A DNA stretch of 58,232 nt from Ruminococcus sp. (GCA_020024635.1 JAHHTL010000010.1:1-58232); one strand, 5' to 3'; shown: positions 40,138-49,413, counted from the stretch's first letter. Notes: generated by a model not told the origin, from the sequence alone. Program-made: numbers and translations.

Positions 40138-40848
40138 ATGGAGAAAGAAACGATACTGGTAGTGGATGATAACAAAGAAATTGTTTATTCTATCAGTGAA
40201 TTGTTAAAGTATGAAGGATATCAAGTAGTAAAAGCATATGATGGGATTGAGGCATTAGAAGCGCTTACAAAACAACACATTGATTTGATTTTGTTAGATG
40301 TAATGATGCCAAGAATGAATGGATTGTCAGCGCTTATGAAATTGAGGGAAAAATCAAGAATCCCCGTGATTATTTTATCGGCAAAGACAGAGGAAAGCGA
40401 TAAAGTTTCCGGTCTTGTTTTGGGCGCCGATGATTATATTGAAAAGCCTTATAATCCAACGGAACTGATTGCAAGAGTAAAGGCGCATTTACGCAGATAT
40501 CACGTATGGGGCGGTGAAGCTCCAAAAGCAAAGAAGGATTCTATTGTAAATGGCGGGCTTGTGTTGGATAAAAAACAAAGAGTTATTATTGTAGAAGGGG
40601 AAGAGGTGAAACTGACAGCGACAGAATATAAAATGCTTGAATTTTTTATGGAACATTTAGGGCAGGTTTTTTCGGCGGATCAGATTTATGAAAATGTATG
40701 GAAAGAAGAGGCAGGGTATTCGGTAGAAAATACCGTTATGGTTCATATTCGGCATATTCGCGAAAAAATAGAAATTGATGCAAGAAAACCAAGATATGTA
40801 AAGGTGGTGTGGGGAATTGGTTATAAGATGGAAAAAATTCAAAAGTAA
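40138..40848 (+). CDS. OmpR/VanR-family response regulator
   Basis: A 236-residue response regulator with a receiver domain (acidic D10/D11, phosphoacceptor D54 in 'ILLDVMMP', S81, K103 in 'IEKPYNP') and a C-terminal OmpR-type winged helix ('LTATEYKMLEFFMEHLGQVF ... VENTVMVHIRHIREKIE'). It belongs to the VanR-like branch common in Firmicutes. The kinase gene overlaps its 3' end. Direct repeats with an 11-bp period before its own gene and the C39 gene, and less clearly before the gtrA operon, suggest it controls those envelope genes. Confidence 0.94.
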   Translation: MEKETILVVDDNKEIVYSISELLKYEGYQVVKAYDGIEALEALTKQHIDLILLDVMMPRMNGLSALMKLREKSRIPVIILSAKTEESDKVSGLVLGADDYIEKPYNPTELIARVKAHLRRYHVWGGEAPKAKKDSIVNGGLVLDKKQRVIIVEGEEVKLTATEYKMLEFFMEHLGQVFSADQIYENVWKEEAGYSVENTVMVHIRHIREKIEIDARKPRYVKVVWGIGYKMEKIQK

Positions 40849-42097
40849 CATTAAAAAAATAATTGGTCTGATCCGAGCTCACAAAAAAATATTCGGTGAA
40901 GTAGTAGGGATGAGTATCGGAATTTTCTTTTTTTGGGTACTCATCATTTATAGAACCTATCATCCAACAGAGGAAGCTGTCTTCTTTGGAATTCTTGGGA
41001 ATCTCTTTCTCGGTGTAGGGGGGAGCGGATTATTTAAAGAGGCTTTAAAGGAATATGAGAAGCGCTGGGATATCCAAGATAAATTCTTTGATTGTTGGAA
41101 GAAAGAAAAGAAAAAGCAAAATAAAGTGGCGTTGCTTAGTATCTCGATTTCGTTGTTTGTGGTATGTGTCTATTTTTGGTATTTGTTAAGAGGTGGGGTA
41201 TACAATGGAAATGGATGGCATTATAATTATGCAACAGGTTATTTAATGTTGATCACCGTGTTGCTGCAAAGCTTAGTTTTCATGACAATTTTACATCGAT
41301 TTATGAGTGAAAAAATACAACAATATGTGGAAGACAGTGAGAAAATAAATCGAATGAAGTTGGAAAATGCATTGAATGAAGCTTTGGAGATTGAAAGGAA
41401 AAGTCTGGAAAAGGTTTCTAGAAGTGATCAGTTACGCGTAGAACTGATTACAAATGTTTCTCATGATTTAAAAACTCCACTTACGTCTATGGTGGGTTAT
41501 CTTGAATTGATCAAAAAAGAAGAGTTAAGCGATGTGGTAAGAGATTATGTAGAGGTAATCTCTATGCGAGCGGAAAAATTAAAGGAAATGATCAATAGTC
41601 TGTTTTCACTGGCAAAAGCAAGCAGTGGGAATGTGGAACTGCACATAGAAGAATTAGATTTAAATCGTCTTTTAGAGCAAATACAAGCGGATTTAAAAGA
41701 CAGAATTGATAGTAGTAATCTATCTTTCGTATTGCAATTAACGAAAGAAAATACCAAGTTTAAATCAGACAATATGTATTGCTATCGAATTTGCCAGAAT
41801 CTAATTGAAAATGCCTTAAAGTATTCGGCAAAAGGAACAAGAGTTTTTATAAAAACTTTCCGAAAAGACAAATGGTTATGCATGGATATTACAAATACGG
41901 CAGGATATTTTATGGATTTTGAAAAAGGAGATATCATGGAACGGTTTGTAAGAGGAGATAAAGAACGTACCAGCGAAGGAAATGGATTAGGTCTTGCAAT
42001 TGTAAGTTCTTACGCAAAAGCGCTGGGCGGAGAATTTGATATATTTGTGGATTGCGATCAATTCAAGGCGTGTTTGAAATTGCCTGAAGAAATGTAA
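40817..42097 (+). CDS. VanS-like sensor histidine kinase
   Basis: About 426 residues with four predicted membrane helices (residues about 31-45, 54-72, 104-124, 141-160), a dimerisation/phosphoacceptor domain with H216 in 'NVSHDLKTPL', and a HATPase domain with the N-box 'QNLIENALKYSA' and G-box 'EGNGLGLAIVSSYAK'. The only in-frame start before the first helix in the ORF is TTG at 40817, which overlaps the regulator gene by 32 bases and has GTGTGGGGA upstream, so the start is uncertain. The short loops suggest sensing within the membrane. A terminator follows. Confidence 0.9.
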   Translation: MVIRWKKFKSNIKKIIGLIRAHKKIFGEVVGMSIGIFFFWVLIIYRTYHPTEEAVFFGILGNLFLGVGGSGLFKEALKEYEKRWDIQDKFFDCWKKEKKKQNKVALLSISISLFVVCVYFWYLLRGGVYNGNGWHYNYATGYLMLITVLLQSLVFMTILHRFMSEKIQQYVEDSEKINRMKLENALNEALEIERKSLEKVSRSDQLRVELITNVSHDLKTPLTSMVGYLELIKKEELSDVVRDYVEVISMRAEKLKEMINSLFSLAKASSGNVELHIEELDLNRLLEQIQADLKDRIDSSNLSFVLQLTKENTKFKSDNMYCYRICQNLIENALKYSAKGTRVFIKTFRKDKWLCMDITNTAGYFMDFEKGDIMERFVRGDKERTSEGNGLGLAIVSSYAKALGGEFDIFVDCDQFKACLKLPEEM

Positions 42098-42116
42098 GAT
42101 TGTTGATTGAAAGTTG

Positions 42117-42146
42117 TACTGCACCAAACAGGGTGCAGTATTTTTT
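42117..42146 (+). terminator. Terminator after the histidine kinase gene
   Basis: TACTGCACC (42117-42125) pairs with GGTGCAGTA (42132-42140), followed by T6. Confidence 0.92.
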
Positions 42147-42177
42147 ATACAAAATTTGTATAGAAAATAAGAATTTT

Positions 42178-42229
42178 TTAAGAAATGTCTCACTTTTGAT
42201 TTAAGACTCTTAGGATAAGGTAATACTAT
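42178..42229 (+). promoter_or_regulatory. Putative regulator-binding repeats before gtrA
   Basis: TTAAGAAA (42178) and TTTAAGAC (42200) are 22 bp apart, two 11-bp periods, with a degenerate middle copy. Candidate -10 boxes TAATAC (42221) or TACTAT (42224) follow. The sequence around the first copy is close to that in front of the response regulator gene. Confidence 0.4.
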
Positions 42230-42247
42230 CAAAGGAGGAGAAGAAGT

Positions 42248-42676
42248 ATGAAAGGAAGAAAGATAAAATATAAAGAACTCGCAAAGTATGGTTTATGTGG
42301 AATACAAACCACCGTTGTAAATTTAATAACCTTTTGGTTTTTTACGGAAATTGTAAAACTTTCCACAATGCTATCGACGGCGTTTGCATGGTTTTTTGCG
42401 GCAGCATTTGCTTATTATGTCAACAAGACATTTGTATTTGAATGCAAAAGAAATACCCTTCGTGATTTGATCAAAGAAAGTGTATCATTTTTTGAAGTAA
42501 GAATGTTGTCAGGAATTTTTGAAACGGTTGCAATGGTCCTTTTGATTGATTATTTACATGCACCCAAAATGTGGATGAAACTGTTGGTTGGAATTGTGGT
42601 AACTGTGGCAAATTATATGGCGAGCAAAGTATATATTTTTCAAAAAACGAAGATAGGGGAAAAACGATGGGGTTAA
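42248..42676 (+). CDS. GtrA-family membrane protein (GtcA-like flippase)
   Basis: A 142-residue, four-helix protein of the GtrA/GtcA family ('KYGLCGIQTTVVNLITFWFF', 'FAYYVNKTFVFE', 'VANYMASKVYIF'). Family members are thought to flip undecaprenyl-phosphate-linked sugars to the outside of the membrane. In Bacillus and Listeria, GtcA-type, CsbB-type GT2 and YfhO-type proteins form a three-component system that glycosylates teichoic acids. All three occur here in order with overlapping ends. A strong AAAGGAGGAG precedes the ATG. Confidence 0.93.
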   Translation: MKGRKIKYKELAKYGLCGIQTTVVNLITFWFFTEIVKLSTMLSTAFAWFFAAAFAYYVNKTFVFECKRNTLRDLIKESVSFFEVRMLSGIFETVAMVLLIDYLHAPKMWMKLLVGIVVTVANYMASKVYIFQKTKIGEKRWG

Positions 42677-45078
42677 AAAAAGAGCAGAGGGTTTTCTGGG
42701 GATCTATCTGTTTGATCTGTTTTGTGATTACGTTACAGCAAGTGGGAATTCCAATGTTAACAGGAAAGTTTTTTGGATCCGAAGGGGACTGGATAAGTCA
42801 GCATGTTGCAATTGCAGAAACACTACGAGATGCAATGATTCAATCGAAAAGCTTGATTCCACAATTTGTACAATTAGGTGCGGGAAGCAGTGTGTATAAT
42901 TTTTCTTATTACGGATTGTTAAGACCGGATGTTATAGGCGCTTGTTTCTTTCCCCAAATACCCGTTAGATATGTTATCGCTGGATACGCACTTCTTGGTA
43001 TTTATGCAAGTGGCATTCTTACATATATCTGGTTACGAAAAAAGAACTTGCAAAATAAAATTGCTCTTTTTGGAGCGCTTATGCTCTCCTCGTCTACGGC
43101 ATTTTATCATGCACATCACCAGATTATGTTTATCAATTATATGCCATTTCTTCTACTGGCTATGATCGGCATAGATAGAATTATAGAAAAAAAGAAAAGC
43201 AGTGTATTGATTTTTAGTTGCCTTATGATTTGTATGCATAGTTTTTATTATGCACCAGCTTGTATTTTTGTCATTGGTTTATATAGTGTGTCCCAATGTA
43301 TCGAACGTACTTCACGGGTTGAAAAGAAGCGTATGGGCAACATAGCGATTGCCATTGCCATCGCAATAGGAGTAGCAATGATTTTGCTTTTGCCAACGGC
43401 CTTGGAAATTATTTCAGGATCAAAGGATGGAGGGCAATTTGCCGATCAAAGGTTGCAAATTATTTGGCCAGACATAAAGGGACTTCTGTATTCGCCTTAT
43501 AGCTGTGGACTTACATTTCTTGCATTGTTTAGTATTATCCATTGTATTATAGGGAACCGAAAAAGAATGTTGGCAATACTTACCCTTATCAGCATGACGG
43601 TTCCATTGATATCCTTAGTTTTAAATGGTGGATTGTATGCAAGAGAAAAAATTCTAATTCCATTTTTACCAATTTGTGTTTTGTTGACAACGTTAACGTT
43701 ACAAAAACTTTGGAATCAAAAAGAAACTTACGATGTTTTGGCACTTGTTCTTTGTGTTATTCCGGCAATGTTTTCAAAGTGGAAAATTTTTGCATTTGCA
43801 GAGATAGGAATTTTGTTTATATGGATATTTTTGCAAAGAAGTAACAAGGCCATTTTACGAAAAGTAAGAACCTATACCTTTGGCCTTTGTCTTCTTCCCA
43901 TCGTCTCGTCCATGCTCTTTTTAAATTTATTTTGTGAAAATGGATATATTTCAACGAAAGAGGTGCAACAGGATATCCCACAAGAATTTCTGGAGAAAGT
44001 AGCAAAAGAAAAGGTATATAGAACGGAAATACTGGATCGAGCATTTACCAATGGGAATTTGACAAAAAAAGAACTGAAAAGAACTACTATGTATTCGTCA
44101 GTTACGAATCCGATGTACGCAACGTTTTTTTATGACACTATGAAAAATCCAATTGGATATAACAATCGTGTAGCTTTGATCGCAGGAGAACATCCATATT
44201 TTAATTATTTTATGGGAATCAAATACTTGATTGCCAACAAAAATCAAGCCCCATTGGGATACAAAAAAATCATGGAAGAAGGAACGGTTGCATTGTTTGA
44301 GAATGAAGAAGTACTTCCAATTTGTTATGGAACGACACAAGTGATGTCACGGGAACAATATAAGCAATTAGCCTTTCCAGATACATTAGAAGCACTGTGT
44401 ACTAGCGCGGTGGTTGAGACAAACACTCCTTCTGTTAGATTTAGTGGACATGCGAAGAAAATTAATCCGGAGGAACTTCAGGATTCCTTCCAAGATAAAA
44501 TAAGAATTTTACAATTTCATGTGCAGAGGAAAGATGCAAATCAGGTGGTCATTGCAATCAATCATATTAAAAACAAATTATCATCAAACCGTGCACCTTA
44601 TCCAAATCACAACACAGACTTTACTTATGTTATGAATGCCAGCCATGAGAAGACTCCGATATCGGTTCAAGCATCTAAGGGGGCATATAAAGTAATGGAT
44701 AGAAATGCCTACATTCTAGATCACGATTATTTGAAACATAAGGAGATTATAAAACCAGAGAATGAAACGATAGAAGGTTCTAGAAATCAAGTGTTTTTGG
44801 GAAAGATCACCATGCAAAAAGCGGGATATTTTATCACTTCTTATCCATGGAAAAAGGGATATCAAGTGTATGTGGATGGAAAACGGCAGGAGCCGGAAAT
44901 TGTAAATACGGCATTTCTAGGCTTTCCACTGGAGAAAGGAATGCATAAAATAGAAATTCAGTTTGAAGCTTTTGGTTACACAGAAGGAAAAATAATTACC
45001 AGTATTTCCCTGATTTTATGGGGGGTACTCATTTTTATAGAATGGAAAAACAAGGAGGAAAAGCAAAATGAAAAATAA
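42667..45078 (+). CDS. YfhO-family membrane glycosyltransferase (GT-C type)
   Basis: An 803-residue protein with about 13 membrane helices in the first 450 residues and a large C-terminal extracytoplasmic domain, ending with another helix ('ITSISLILWGVLIFIEW'). This is the YfhO architecture. The segment 'GSEGDWISQHVAIAETLRDA' near residue 35 is the loop where GT-C enzymes keep their catalytic acidic residue. It should transfer a sugar from undecaprenyl phosphate to a wall polymer such as lipoteichoic acid (known for B. subtilis YfhO, inferred here). The ORF opens at 42571 inside gtrA, but ATG 42667 with GGGGA upstream is the real start, overlapping gtrA by 10 bases. Confidence 0.9.
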   Translation: MGLKKEQRVFWGSICLICFVITLQQVGIPMLTGKFFGSEGDWISQHVAIAETLRDAMIQSKSLIPQFVQLGAGSSVYNFSYYGLLRPDVIGACFFPQIPVRYVIAGYALLGIYASGILTYIWLRKKNLQNKIALFGALMLSSSTAFYHAHHQIMFINYMPFLLLAMIGIDRIIEKKKSSVLIFSCLMICMHSFYYAPACIFVIGLYSVSQCIERTSRVEKKRMGNIAIAIAIAIGVAMILLLPTALEIISGSKDGGQFADQRLQIIWPDIKGLLYSPYSCGLTFLALFSIIHCIIGNRKRMLAILTLISMTVPLISLVLNGGLYAREKILIPFLPICVLLTTLTLQKLWNQKETYDVLALVLCVIPAMFSKWKIFAFAEIGILFIWIFLQRSNKAILRKVRTYTFGLCLLPIVSSMLFLNLFCENGYISTKEVQQDIPQEFLEKVAKEKVYRTEILDRAFTNGNLTKKELKRTTMYSSVTNPMYATFFYDTMKNPIGYNNRVALIAGEHPYFNYFMGIKYLIANKNQAPLGYKKIMEEGTVALFENEEVLPICYGTTQVMSREQYKQLAFPDTLEALCTSAVVETNTPSVRFSGHAKKINPEELQDSFQDKIRILQFHVQRKDANQVVIAINHIKNKLSSNRAPYPNHNTDFTYVMNASHEKTPISVQASKGAYKVMDRNAYILDHDYLKHKEIIKPENETIEGSRNQVFLGKITMQKAGYFITSYPWKKGYQVYVDGKRQEPEIVNTAFLGFPLEKGMHKIEIQFEAFGYTEGKIITSISLILWGVLIFIEWKNKEEKQNEK

Positions 45079-45955
45079 GATCAGCGTCATTGTTCCATGT
45101 TATAATGAACAAGAATCCATACCAATCTTTTACAGAGAAGTAAAGAAAATATTAGATACCATAGAAGAAATTCAGTATGAAATTATATTTATAGATGATG
45201 GAAGTAAAGACAATACTTTGAAAATCTTACAAGAGCTTTCGAAAGAAGAAACCTGTCATTATATTTCTTTTTCGAGAAATTTCGGGAAAGAGGCGGGAAT
45301 GTATGCAGGGCTTAAAAAAGCAACGGGGGATTATTGTGTGATCATGGATGTAGACCTTCAACATCCGCCTGCATTACTTCCCAAAATGTACAAGGCCGTT
45401 AGTCAGGAAGGGTTTGATTGTTGTGGAGGAAAACGATGTGGAAGAGAAGGGGATGGAATCCTAAGAAGCACGTGTTCTAAGATGTTTTACAAGATTGTAA
45501 AACGATTGACGCATATGGAAATGTCAGATGGATATGGGGATTTTCGTATGATGAGCAGACCAATGACGGATGCAATTTTAGAGATGAAAGAATACAATCG
45601 TTACATGAAGGGAATCTATTCATTTGTGGGATTTAAAACAAAATGGATTGAATTTTCCAATGTGGAACGAGAAAAAGGGACAAGCAAATGGAATTTAAAA
45701 AAATTATTGTCCTACGCACAAGAAGGGATTGTGGCATTTTCCATGGCACCGTTGAAATTGGCAGGAGTGACGGGTGGGCTTTTCATGATTTTCTCTGTAT
45801 TATTGCTAGTGTTTCAAACGAATTTTATTTTTCCTTGTGTGTTTTTTTTGAGTGGAATACAGATGCTCTTTTTGTACATCATAGGTTTATATCTTGCAAA
45901 AGATTGCTTGGAAAACAAAAAAAGACCACTATACATTGTTCGTGAGACTGATTAG
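45068..45955 (+). CDS. GT2 polyprenyl-phosphate glycosyltransferase (CsbB/GtrB-like)
   Basis: A 295-residue family-2 glycosyltransferase with two C-terminal membrane helices. The nucleotide-sugar site shows 'VIVPCYNEQESI', 'IDDGSKDNT' and the D-x-D at D94/D96 ('VIMDVDLQHPP'), followed by 'GYGDFRMMSR'. Such enzymes load a sugar from its nucleotide donor onto undecaprenyl phosphate on the cytoplasmic face. The gene overlaps the YfhO gene by 11 bases and completes the three-part glycosylation operon. The sugar is not predictable from sequence. AAGGAGG precedes the ATG. Confidence 0.94.
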   Translation: MKNKISVIVPCYNEQESIPIFYREVKKILDTIEEIQYEIIFIDDGSKDNTLKILQELSKEETCHYISFSRNFGKEAGMYAGLKKATGDYCVIMDVDLQHPPALLPKMYKAVSQEGFDCCGGKRCGREGDGILRSTCSKMFYKIVKRLTHMEMSDGYGDFRMMSRPMTDAILEMKEYNRYMKGIYSFVGFKTKWIEFSNVEREKGTSKWNLKKLLSYAQEGIVAFSMAPLKLAGVTGGLFMIFSVLLLVFQTNFIFPCVFFLSGIQMLFLYIIGLYLAKDCLENKKRPLYIVRETD

Positions 45956-46004
45956 AGCATAGAACATTCAGAAATTCTTTGGGTTAATGAGAAAAAATAA
46001 CTAC

Positions 46005-46058
46005 TTAAGAAAAATTTTAGAAATACTTAACCGTAAATAAAAGTTTATGTAGTATACT
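46005..46058 (+). promoter_or_regulatory. Promoter of the C39 gene with three 11-bp direct repeats
   Basis: TTAAGAAA (46005), TTTAGAAA (46016) and TTAACCGT (46027) follow each other at exactly 11 bp. A TATACT -10 box lies at 46053-46058, and the -35 position (46030-46035) is non-consensus and covered by the third repeat. This is the usual layout of a promoter activated by an OmpR-type response regulator. Confidence 0.6.
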
Positions 46059-46089
46059 TAAAAGCATAGGTGGAAAGGAAATAGATGAA

Positions 46090-46893
46090 TTGAGTAGAAG
46101 AGTAAGAAGAACAAGAGAATATAGAAAAAAGGTTTTAAGAAGAAAATTTTTTCTTTTTGGATGCCTATTGCTAATGACAGGAATGATGTTTTTTCACTAC
46201 AGAACTACAAAGCAAGCATTTTCAAATAGTTATTTTCAAACGATTGAACAAAGCATGACATGGAGGACCGTATTTACAGAACCTGAAAATTATCCAGAGA
46301 ATATGTTAGATGCATTGAAAAAAAATCCGGAAATATTAGAATTTGTGGCGGCATATCCGGAAGCGGAGCAAAAAGTACAAGGAGGGCTTACCCTAAAAGA
46401 ATGCGGTGAGAAAACCCCATTGCTTATTCAGTGGGATGACCGCTGGGGATATGTTCCATATGGCGATAGTGTTATTGGAATTACCGGATGTGCGCCAACT
46501 TGTCTTTCCATGGTGATTATTGGTCTTACAGGGGATACAAGCGCCACACCAGATCTTTTAGCCCAAAAGGCTATGGAGAAAGGGGCATATGTGGAGGGAG
46601 CAGGTACCGCTTGGTCTTTCCTGACAGATGCAGCGGCTGACTACAACATTAAAGTAGCTCAATATGGTTATTTAACACAAATAGAAATGGAAAAGATGCT
46701 AGATGAAGGAAAAATGATTATTTTATCGATGGGACCGGGTGATTTTACAAGTTCCGGCCATTTTATTGTTGTGTGTGGGTATACAGAAAAAGGATTTATT
46801 GTAAATGATCCGTTTAGTAAAATACGAAGCAAGATAGAATGGGACTATGATACAATTTCCAATCAATGGGCTGGAATATGGGTTTACGGATAA
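46090..46893 (+). CDS. C39-like cysteine peptidase, membrane-anchored
   Basis: A 267-residue protein with a very basic N-terminus, one membrane helix (about residues 19-36) and an extracytoplasmic papain-like domain of the Peptidase_C39_2 type: C134 in 'GITGCAPTCLS', H224 in 'SSGHFIVVCGY' and D240 in 'FIVNDPF'. It is too short for a bacteriocin transporter, and no ABC domain is present. Likely cuts a wall-exposed peptide or protein. Start is TTG (46090) with GGAAAGGAAAT upstream; an ATG just before is followed at once by a stop. It has its own promoter with 11-bp repeats and is followed by a terminator. Confidence 0.85.
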   Translation: MSRRVRRTREYRKKVLRRKFFLFGCLLLMTGMMFFHYRTTKQAFSNSYFQTIEQSMTWRTVFTEPENYPENMLDALKKNPEILEFVAAYPEAEQKVQGGLTLKECGEKTPLLIQWDDRWGYVPYGDSVIGITGCAPTCLSMVIIGLTGDTSATPDLLAQKAMEKGAYVEGAGTAWSFLTDAAADYNIKVAQYGYLTQIEMEKMLDEGKMIILSMGPGDFTSSGHFIVVCGYTEKGFIVNDPFSKIRSKIEWDYDTISNQWAGIWVYG

Positions 46894-46911
46894 AAAATCG
46901 GATCAATTTTG

Positions 46912-46944
46912 GAGCAGACACTTATCAAAAGGGTCTGTTCTTTT
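46912..46944 (+). terminator. Terminator after the C39 gene
   Basis: GAGCAGAC (46912-46919) pairs with GTCTGTTC (46933-46940) with one G-T pair, followed by TTTT. Confidence 0.65.
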
Positions 46945-46965
46945 CGGGTGCAAATGATCATTTTA

Positions 46966-46994
46966 TTGACAGAGAAGAAAAATTTACATAAAAT
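46966..46994 (+). promoter_or_regulatory. MATE gene promoter
   Basis: TTGACA (46966-46971), 17-bp spacer, TAAAAT (46989-46994). Confidence 0.75.
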
Positions 46995-47039
46995 ATTATT
47001 GTTGCATCGAAATAAAATATAAAAAAGGAGAAATGAAAA

Positions 47040-48389
47040 GTGGTAAAAAATCTTACAGAAGGTAAACCGTTAAAGCTTTTGTTTTTCTTTGCTCTCCCTA
47101 TGGTACTGGGAAATTTGTTTCAACAGTTATATAACATGGTAGATTCTATGGTGGTTGGAAAGTTCGTAGGAGAAGACGCTCTCGCAGCGGTGGGATCCTC
47201 TTTTCCGATTGTCTTTCTTGCAGTGGCCATCGCGTCTGGATTGTCTATGGGATGTACCGTTGTGATTTCACAGCTGTTTGGAGCAGGAAGAATTATGGAA
47301 ATGAAAACAACAGTGTATACGGCACTTGTAGCATTGGGAATAATCGGAATTGGAATTATGGTTTTAGGGGAAATACTCGCCGCTCCATTACTGCAACTTT
47401 TGGGAACGGATCCAGATATTATGGCGGACTCCCTTATTTATCTTAGAATATACTTTGGTGGCGCCATCTTCTTATTTTTGTATAATTCATTAAATGGTAT
47501 ATACAATGCGCTAGGAGACAGCAAGACCCCCTTGCTATTTCTAATTATTTCTGCGATTACGAATATTGTATTGGATTTAGTGTTTGTAATTTATTTTCAA
47601 ATGGGAGTTGCGGGCGTTTCTTGGGCGACTTTGATTGCACAGGGAGCTTGTGCGGTAGTGTCCTTTGTCGTTCTTATGAAAAGACTAAGGTGTATGGAAA
47701 ATGAGGAAGAAAATCGAGGAAAGAAACCTGCAATTTTTCATTACGATGCTGTAAAGAAAATTGCTAAGGTAGGGGTTCCATCTATCATCCAACAGTCCGT
47801 AGTATCTGTCAGTATGATGTGTATGCAAGGGCTGGTTAATTCCTATGGCAAAGTATTTGTTGCCGGATATACAGCCGCAACAAAGATTGACACATTATCC
47901 ATGATGCCAAACATCAATTTTTCCAATGCGATGTCTAGTTATACTGCACAAAATATTGGAGCAGGAAAAGAAGAGAGAGTGCGGGAAGGATATCATGCAT
48001 GTATCTTTATGCTTACTATTTTTTCAGTGGTACTTACAGGATTAATTTTCCTATGCGGACCGAATCTTTTGGGACTGTTTTTAAATACCGGAACAGAAGG
48101 TGGAGCGATGGGATATGGATTAAGCTATATGAAGACCGTTTCCCTATTCTATGCGGTTATGGGAATTTTATTTGTAAGTAATGGGCTTTTAAGAGGGGCA
48201 GGAGATATGAAAGCCTTTCTGATAAGTTCGATGTCCAATCTTTTTATGCGTGTCATTATTGCATATTCTTTATCCTATTTTATTCAGGAAAGAGCAATAT
48301 GGATTTCTATTCCGGTTGGATGGACCATCGGAGCAATTTATTCATATTTACGTGTACGAAGTGGAAAATGGAAAAATAAGAATTTGTAG
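47040..48389 (+). CDS. MATE-family efflux transporter
   Basis: A 449-residue, 12-helix protein of the MATE (NorM/DinF-like) family, driven by Na+ or H+ and exporting drugs or metabolites. Family segments are 'GNLFQQLYNMVDSMVVGKFV' at the N-terminus and 'GLLRGAGDMKAFLISSMSNL' in the second half. It starts at GTG (47040) with AAGGAG upstream; the ATG at 47033 is in another frame. Substrate unknown. The DAP dehydrogenase gene follows after 37 bases without a visible terminator. Confidence 0.93.
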   Translation: MVKNLTEGKPLKLLFFFALPMVLGNLFQQLYNMVDSMVVGKFVGEDALAAVGSSFPIVFLAVAIASGLSMGCTVVISQLFGAGRIMEMKTTVYTALVALGIIGIGIMVLGEILAAPLLQLLGTDPDIMADSLIYLRIYFGGAIFLFLYNSLNGIYNALGDSKTPLLFLIISAITNIVLDLVFVIYFQMGVAGVSWATLIAQGACAVVSFVVLMKRLRCMENEEENRGKKPAIFHYDAVKKIAKVGVPSIIQQSVVSVSMMCMQGLVNSYGKVFVAGYTAATKIDTLSMMPNINFSNAMSSYTAQNIGAGKEERVREGYHACIFMLTIFSVVLTGLIFLCGPNLLGLFLNTGTEGGAMGYGLSYMKTVSLFYAVMGILFVSNGLLRGAGDMKAFLISSMSNLFMRVIIAYSLSYFIQERAIWISIPVGWTIGAIYSYLRVRSGKWKNKNL

Positions 48390-48426
48390 AAGTAGGAATT
48401 GATAGAAGTAGGAAGGAGTTTGGGAA

Positions 48427-49413
48427 ATGGAAAAAATCAGAGTTGCGATTGTAGGGTACGGAAACATTGGTCGAGGTGTAGAACTTTCGATTGAAAGAAA
48501 TGAAGACATGGAATTAAAGGCAGTATTTACAAGAAGGCCACCTAAGAGTGTTTCCATTTATTCCAAAAATGTTCCGGTACTTTTAGTGGACGATATGCTA
48601 CAGATGAAAGAGGAAATAGATGTAGTCATACTTTGTGGAGGATCGGCAACGGATCTTCCGATCATGGGACCAGAGGTGCTAAAAAACTTTCATACAGTGG
48701 ATAGTTTTGATACCCATGCAAGAATTCCAGAGTATTTTGCTTCCATGGATGAAGTTGGAAAACAAAGTGGAAAAATTGGGATTATTTCTGTTGGCTGGGA
48801 TCCGGGAATGTTTTCTTTAAATCGCTTGTATGCGGAGTCCATTTTAACAGACGGTGATACCTATACATTTTGGGGAAAAGGAGTAAGTCAGGGACATTCT
48901 GACGCCATTCGCAGAATTTCTGGAGTGAAAAATGCAATTCAATATACGGTACCAATTGAACAGGCAGTGGAAGAAGTAAGAAGTGGAAAAAGACCAGAAC
49001 TTACAGCGAGACAAAAGCATTTAAGAGAGTGTTATGTGGTTGCAAAGGAAGGGGCTAACTTAGAGCAAATTGAAAGCGAAATTAAGAATATGCCGGCATA
49101 TTTTGCAGATTATGATACAACGGTTACTTTTATTTCTGAAGAAGAATTACAAAAAGAACATCATAAAATGCCTCACGGCGGATTTGTGATTCGTAGTGGA
49201 GAAACTGGAAGAACTGGAAATAAACATGTGATTGAATATTCGCTTAAGTTAGAATCCAATCCAGAATTTACAGCTAGCGTGTTGGTTTGTTATGCACGTG
49301 CTGCTTATCGTATGGCGAAAAATGGAGAGTGTGGAGCAAAAACAGTGCTAGATATTGCACCGTCTCTTCTTTCTTTAAAAACGCCGGAGCAATTAAGAAA
49401 AGAACTACTTTAG
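48427..49413 (+). CDS. ddh: meso-Diaminopimelate D-dehydrogenase
   Basis: A 328-residue NADPH-dependent enzyme that makes meso-2,6-diaminopimelate from tetrahydrodipicolinate in one step, feeding both lysine and peptidoglycan synthesis. The N-terminal Rossmann fold is 'RVAIVGYGNIGRGVE'; 'SVGWDPGMFSLNRLYAESIL', 'FWGKGVSQGHSDAIRRI' and 'MPHGGFVIRSG' are diagnostic. Length is normal. GGAAGGAG precedes the ATG. XdhC follows in 20 bases, so the two are probably co-transcribed despite no obvious functional link. Confidence 0.96.
   Translation: MEKIRVAIVGYGNIGRGVELSIERNEDMELKAVFTRRPPKSVSIYSKNVPVLLVDDMLQMKEEIDVVILCGGSATDLPIMGPEVLKNFHTVDSFDTHARIPEYFASMDEVGKQSGKIGIISVGWDPGMFSLNRLYAESILTDGDTYTFWGKGVSQGHSDAIRRISGVKNAIQYTVPIEQAVEEVRSGKRPELTARQKHLRECYVVAKEGANLEQIESEIKNMPAYFADYDTTVTFISEEELQKEHHKMPHGGFVIRSGETGRTGNKHVIEYSLKLESNPEFTASVLVCYARAAYRMAKNGECGAKTVLDIAPSLLSLKTPEQLRKELL

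Noticed and set aside
45956..46004. Terminator after the GT2 gene
   Set aside because: No stem of useful strength followed by a T-run was found before the C39 promoter.
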